From the NCBI GenBank assembly GCA_013874835.1, contig CP059430.1, positions 372,001 through 436,000 of the forward strand: a DNA stretch of 64,000 nucleotides, written 5' to 3'. The notes below the pieces were generated by a model. The model did no database searches and had not been told where the DNA came from. It saw nothing but the letters and a program-made list of their open reading frames with translations. This DNA comes from Carnobacteriaceae bacterium zg-84. Its GTDB lineage: Bacteria > Bacillota > Bacilli > Lactobacillales > Aerococcaceae. The translations under genes and the position numbers were made by a program. Below are positions 62,701-64,000 of the stretch, piece by piece (position 1 is the first letter of the stretch; each line of letters opens with the position of its first letter).

Positions 62701-64000
62701 CGGTCGTGAGTTTATGCAGCTCTATCCGTCTGCGAACATTATGGTGGCTGATAAGAAAGACTTTGAGCCAAAAAACAGAAAGAGATTTATCGGGAAGATT
62801 GCCACAGGGGAATATGATGCCGTTGTTATCGGGCATACGCAGTTTGAAAAAATCCCTATGTCTAAGGAATATCAAGAGAAGCATATTCAGGATCAGATTG
62901 ATGAAATCATTAACTATGTTGAGGAATATAAGCATGATAGAAATCAGAACTTTACGGTAAAGCAGCTTGAAAAGACGAAGAAGAAACTGGAAACAAGGCT
63001 CGAGAAATTAAATGACGATTTTAAGAAAGATGATGTCATTACCTTTGAGGAATTAGGAGTTGATAAGCTCTTTGTTGATGAAGCACACAACTACAAAAAT
63101 CTTTATCTTTATACAAAAATGCGTAATGTTGCAGGAATCGGTCAAAGTGAAGCCTTTAAGTCCTCCGATATGTTTATGAAATGTAGATACATGGATGAAA
63201 TGACAAATGGAAAAGGCATTGTCTTTGCAACGGGAACTCCTGTATCAAATTCTATGACTGAGCTTTATACCATGCAGCGTTATCTTCAGTATGAAAGCCT
63301 AAAGAAAAACAATCTGGAGCATTTTGATTCTTGGGCTTCTACCTTTGGGGAAACACAATCTGCTTTTGAACTTTCTCCGGAGGGAACAGGGTATAGAGTA
63401 AAAACTCGTTTTTCGAAGTTCTATAACCTTCCTGAACTAATGTCAATGTTTAAGGAAGTTGAAGATATTCAGACAGCAGATATGCTAAATCTTCCAACAC
63501 CTGAAGCACACTATGAAGTTATTAAGACCTTGCCAAGTGAGGAGCAAAAGGAAATCCTAAAGAGTTTATCTGAAAGAGCAGATGATGTGAGAAATAGGGT
63601 GGTAGAGCCTGATGAAGATAATATGCTAAAAATTACTAATGACGGTAAAAAACTTGCTTTAGATCCGCGTTTAATCAATCCTCTGCTACCTGATAATCCT
63701 GACAGCAAGGTAAATGTCTGCGTGAAAAATGTGTTTGCCATTTGGGATAAGACAAAAGAAGATAGGTCAACACAGCTTCTATTCTCTGATATGTCCACAC
63801 CGAAAGGTGATGGAGAGTTTAATATCTATGATGATATACGGGATAAACTTGTAGCAATGGGAATACCGAAAGAAGAAATCGCCTTTATCCATGAAGCAGG
63901 TTCCGATAAGCAAAAGGACGAGCTATTTGCAAAGGTAAGAAAAGGAGATGTGAGGATATTGATCGGCTCTACTCAGAAAATGGGAGCCGGCACGAATGTT
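56789..64000 (+). CDS. Conjugative-element methylase/SF2 helicase giant protein (3' end outside window)
   Basis: Open for 2,404 codons to the window edge. AAGGAGG lies 5-6 bases before the ATG. The N-terminus ([20 protein letters not shown], then [20 protein letters not shown]) is of the LtrC/ArdC-like kind found at the start of these proteins in firmicute conjugative elements. A hydrophilic linker (about 254-396) and several small domains come before the methylase core. That core has motif [12 protein letters not shown] (about 1205-1215; usually EPS) and GNVPFGEY (about 1270). The helicase has Walker A HVVGSGKT (1933-1940; usually HxVGxGKT), DEAH (2097-2100) and TGTPVSNS (2148-2155). Codon use (AGG, CTT, ATA) differs from the chromosome to the left, suggesting transfer. 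Such proteins probably protect or process incoming DNA; the role is not firmly known. Confidence 0.88.
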   Translation, partial: MRINDFHNVLELVKQDVLHNEAEYLKLLKVVGNNQRYDFRSQLSIYDKNPEATACAKFDYWRERFNRTVMRGQKGIPILEDYGTYKKVAYIFDISQTVSRNREVNEVNLWRYDKEAHRDVLKEMITREGYEESESTLENIFSLSKLYGDEKIDSLMNELRIADEDRISFTKFVRDSASYAVASRFKVDYPVDNELLRENFQRLGSISLMSLGETVSDISGKIIDETIQRSKELELKKEVLRGKEAGYNRIKEEIEKGDNNVLRRDDQKRNENERVLRNGEYGRDNRENQGEYAKQLGGTDGLHKGVSESDLRSDEAGLFITERGAEPLRDVSGSIQGEEADRTPDGYSETSDRVYENGEAEIDEGVEDRGREPSTVWGDDFSSEGNDNQGSSGNLKDNTNVELKEAEKASFSLPENTYGQMRLTIPLNERDIDTILINGGNHDGSRLPVIAEFSKGKSNEELGDYLKNTFRGGNGFYIDEREVSSWYSDKGIHLAYGTSAREDDTQILSWSDAASRINELLDSGKFATNVDLSEALDYERNRISESLWYLTHDLSEEGQAQGYFELLKTSGGGFPEETKRLSEALKNPEYLKETIKEYGRFLGGYKEKRNVLRFHYHKVDSLYKRLQELELPRKEYSTNLTELPKVKSFITEDEVLENLSRGSGVDRGKERITKFFKETHTLQEKANFLKDEYGIGGRSHAVSGAMGSDEWHDAKGLKLQKNNCNDVFLTWSSMAKYIDELLSKNLYLEEKKIESKSEIEEAKAPQYYSKDNPENLMTDEMLERVPELYAQEDVALADKEVHAAYIIPFRSNWTWYMTEYDRESKDAFGLVLGIEPEWGYFNLEELKELNVQRLVLEDFPKTFRELKDSELKKQMDEQELHHVFNGELSFEENNTEFEAPEEVEKSIKAEPFQATLFDYLKEKEEVELNEKEDSLSDEFAVKEGDTVYFNHVEYKVRELSKNQITGRNDLWLDPVRQGNHQIPIVAFTDNEDLLRQISLERPEFIIGDEVNYKGKDYTITRFDDMGNNLKTVTVKDNTEYLGGMITGSDVIPYRLESDLERVFENLTYKKPETIAKESEIERTEAHNFKITEETLPEKLSPSERLNNNLEAISMLNRVENGQRELDSTAQKVLARYVGWGGLADVFDEEKGGQWKEARSFLKENLSQAEYEAARESTLTSFYTPKTVIDGVYKTLSDMGFKSGNILELSMGIGNFIGNLPDEMRRSKFYGVELDSISGRIGKLLYPESDIQIKGLEETSFSNNFFDAVIGNVPFGEYKVNDREYNKNNFLIHDYFFAKSIDKVRNGGVIAFITSSGTMDKKDESVRRYLAARTEFLGAIRLPNDTFKSVAGTEVTSDIIFLKKRDSVLERDEDWIHLAEDENGLVYNKYFVDHPEQVLGSMREVSGRFGKTLTCEPIAYLGTELNMASLKDRIEIARERISKDAKYEEIELLDDEITSIPATDDVKNFSYTLIDDEVYYRENSLFVKKELTDKNKEKIKDYLELNAALKDVIYKQKEDFSEEEIKASQEKLNEVYDRFSNKHGFVNNLSNTRALKEDSNFPLVSSIEILDEEENFKAKGDIFSKRTITKAKVIDHVDTSLEALVLSVSEKGYVDFDYMESLTGKDRPTLIEELRGEIYLNIREEQNFYRPLSFNLEYGDLPFACANDSNSYKYGYVTKDEYLSGNIRDKIAIVDSYFAKLRQTERELPHLGYAEDGKEKELISYEMNRSEYQKAELMKVLPKELEASEINVRLGATWIPIKDIEKYIFETLKTPGYARWDIKVKFSNLTSEWNVEGKSRDRGNDLAEMTYGTSRVNAYKLIEDALNLKETKVFDQIVNPDGSKTSVLNKKETMLAGQKQELLKEEFKNWIFNDQERRNRLVKLYNERFNSIRNREYDGSNLSFEGMNTKIELRPHQRNAIARSLYGGNTLLAHVVGSGKTFEMVASAMESKRLGMCSKSLFVVPNHLTGQIGREFMQLYPSANIMVADKKDFEPKNRKRFIGKIATGEYDAVVIGHTQFEKIPMSKEYQEKHIQDQIDEIINYVEEYKHDRNQNFTVKQLEKTKKKLETRLEKLNDDFKKDDVITFEELGVDKLFVDEAHNYKNLYLYTKMRNVAGIGQSEAFKSSDMFMKCRYMDEMTNGKGIVFATGTPVSNSMTELYTMQRYLQYESLKKNNLEHFDSWASTFGETQSAFELSPEGTGYRVKTRFSKFYNLPELMSMFKEVEDIQTADMLNLPTPEAHYEVIKTLPSEEQKEILKSLSERADDVRNRVVEPDEDNMLKITNDGKKLALDPRLINPLLPDNPDSKVNVCVKNVFAIWDKTKEDRSTQLLFSDMSTPKGDGEFNIYDDIRDKLVAMGIPKEEIAFIHEAGSDKQKDELFAKVRKGDVRILIGSTQKMGAGTNV
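57567..57974 (+). CDS. Small gene nested in the +1 frame of the methylase/helicase gene (TnpV-like)
   Basis: A 135-residue frame wholly inside the larger gene. AGAAAGGAG lies 6 bases before its ATG (a TTG six codons earlier is also in frame). The product has no low-complexity bias and looks helical. The part [20 protein letters not shown], followed by [14 protein letters not shown], has the pattern of transposon-encoded TnpV-type proteins (MRxxYL ... KL..HL..I...A); that match is from memory. In contrast the big gene's own frame here is an Arg/Glu/Gly/Asp-rich linker, as expected if the nested frame carries the stronger constraint. The function is unknown. Confidence 0.65.
   Translation: MYFDEMIRKEMKMSEFSEMESTDEIIEKIRENTLNSLEEQMDFIREYPNPTYAVMRLDYLSQREEQSHFEMLVDLYKEKKLTGHLMDIQKQAIEFMRTEKPKLMKAWKIEDENHPQYGAMISALKEMTIKEVVEI

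Overview
The window is low-GC Firmicutes DNA, most likely from a member of the Lactobacillales of the Carnobacteriaceae/Aerococcaceae/streptococcal kind (Granulicatella-like is a guess). The basis is AT-rich codon use, AGGAGG ribosome sites, YSIRK-type signal peptides, LPxTG anchors, ISL3 and IS30 elements, and housekeeping genes typical of the order. No rRNA, tRNA or CRISPR array was seen.

Positions 1-20,600 are mostly ordinary chromosome. In order: the end of a sensor histidine kinase, htrA and engB (minus strand), a MATE exporter, topB, a small membrane protein, zwf (minus), then recD2 - cls - an RNase H-like gene as a compact run. A near-perfect promoter precedes yceD-rpmF. An intact ISL3 copy with an 8-bp target duplication follows, then a small membrane protein, a VTT/DedA-type protein and a GT4 glycosyltransferase (envelope genes), an RNPP-type HTH-TPR regulator, and a phosphohexomutase (minus).

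Positions 20,600-54,750 are a surface-protein island. It holds a decayed transposase, two promoters with G-rich or poly-G spacers, three members of a small four-cysteine protein family (55-59 residues; one frameshifted), the decayed start and decayed tail of older adhesin genes, and three large surface-protein genes. The first is about 16 kb, with about 20 copies of a 453-bp repeat and 13 copies of a 261-bp repeat. The second has the N-terminal anchor of IgA1-protease/ZmpB (M26) proteins, SHIRT-like modules and a beta-helix, but no protease domain. The third is 8.7 kb, with five and a half copies of a 1,113-bp repeat. IS30 elements and orphan ISL3-type ends lie between them.

The repeats of the first and third adhesins contain many one-base indels, mainly in A-runs. 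The pattern looks more like unpolished long-read sequence than true decay, so each is annotated as one gene.

Positions 54,827-56,768 are an internally deleted ISL3 derivative with a full ISL3 copy nested inside it (8-bp duplication visible). Directly beyond it, from 56,789 to the window end, is a single open frame of more than 2,400 codons. It encodes a methylase-plus-SF2-helicase protein of the type carried by conjugative elements, and a second, well-translated-looking gene (57,567-57,974) is nested in it in the +1 frame.

Taken together, the window joins a housekeeping block, a fast-changing cell-wall adhesin locus with signs of promoter phase variation and gene birth and death, and the edge of an integrative or plasmid conjugative element.
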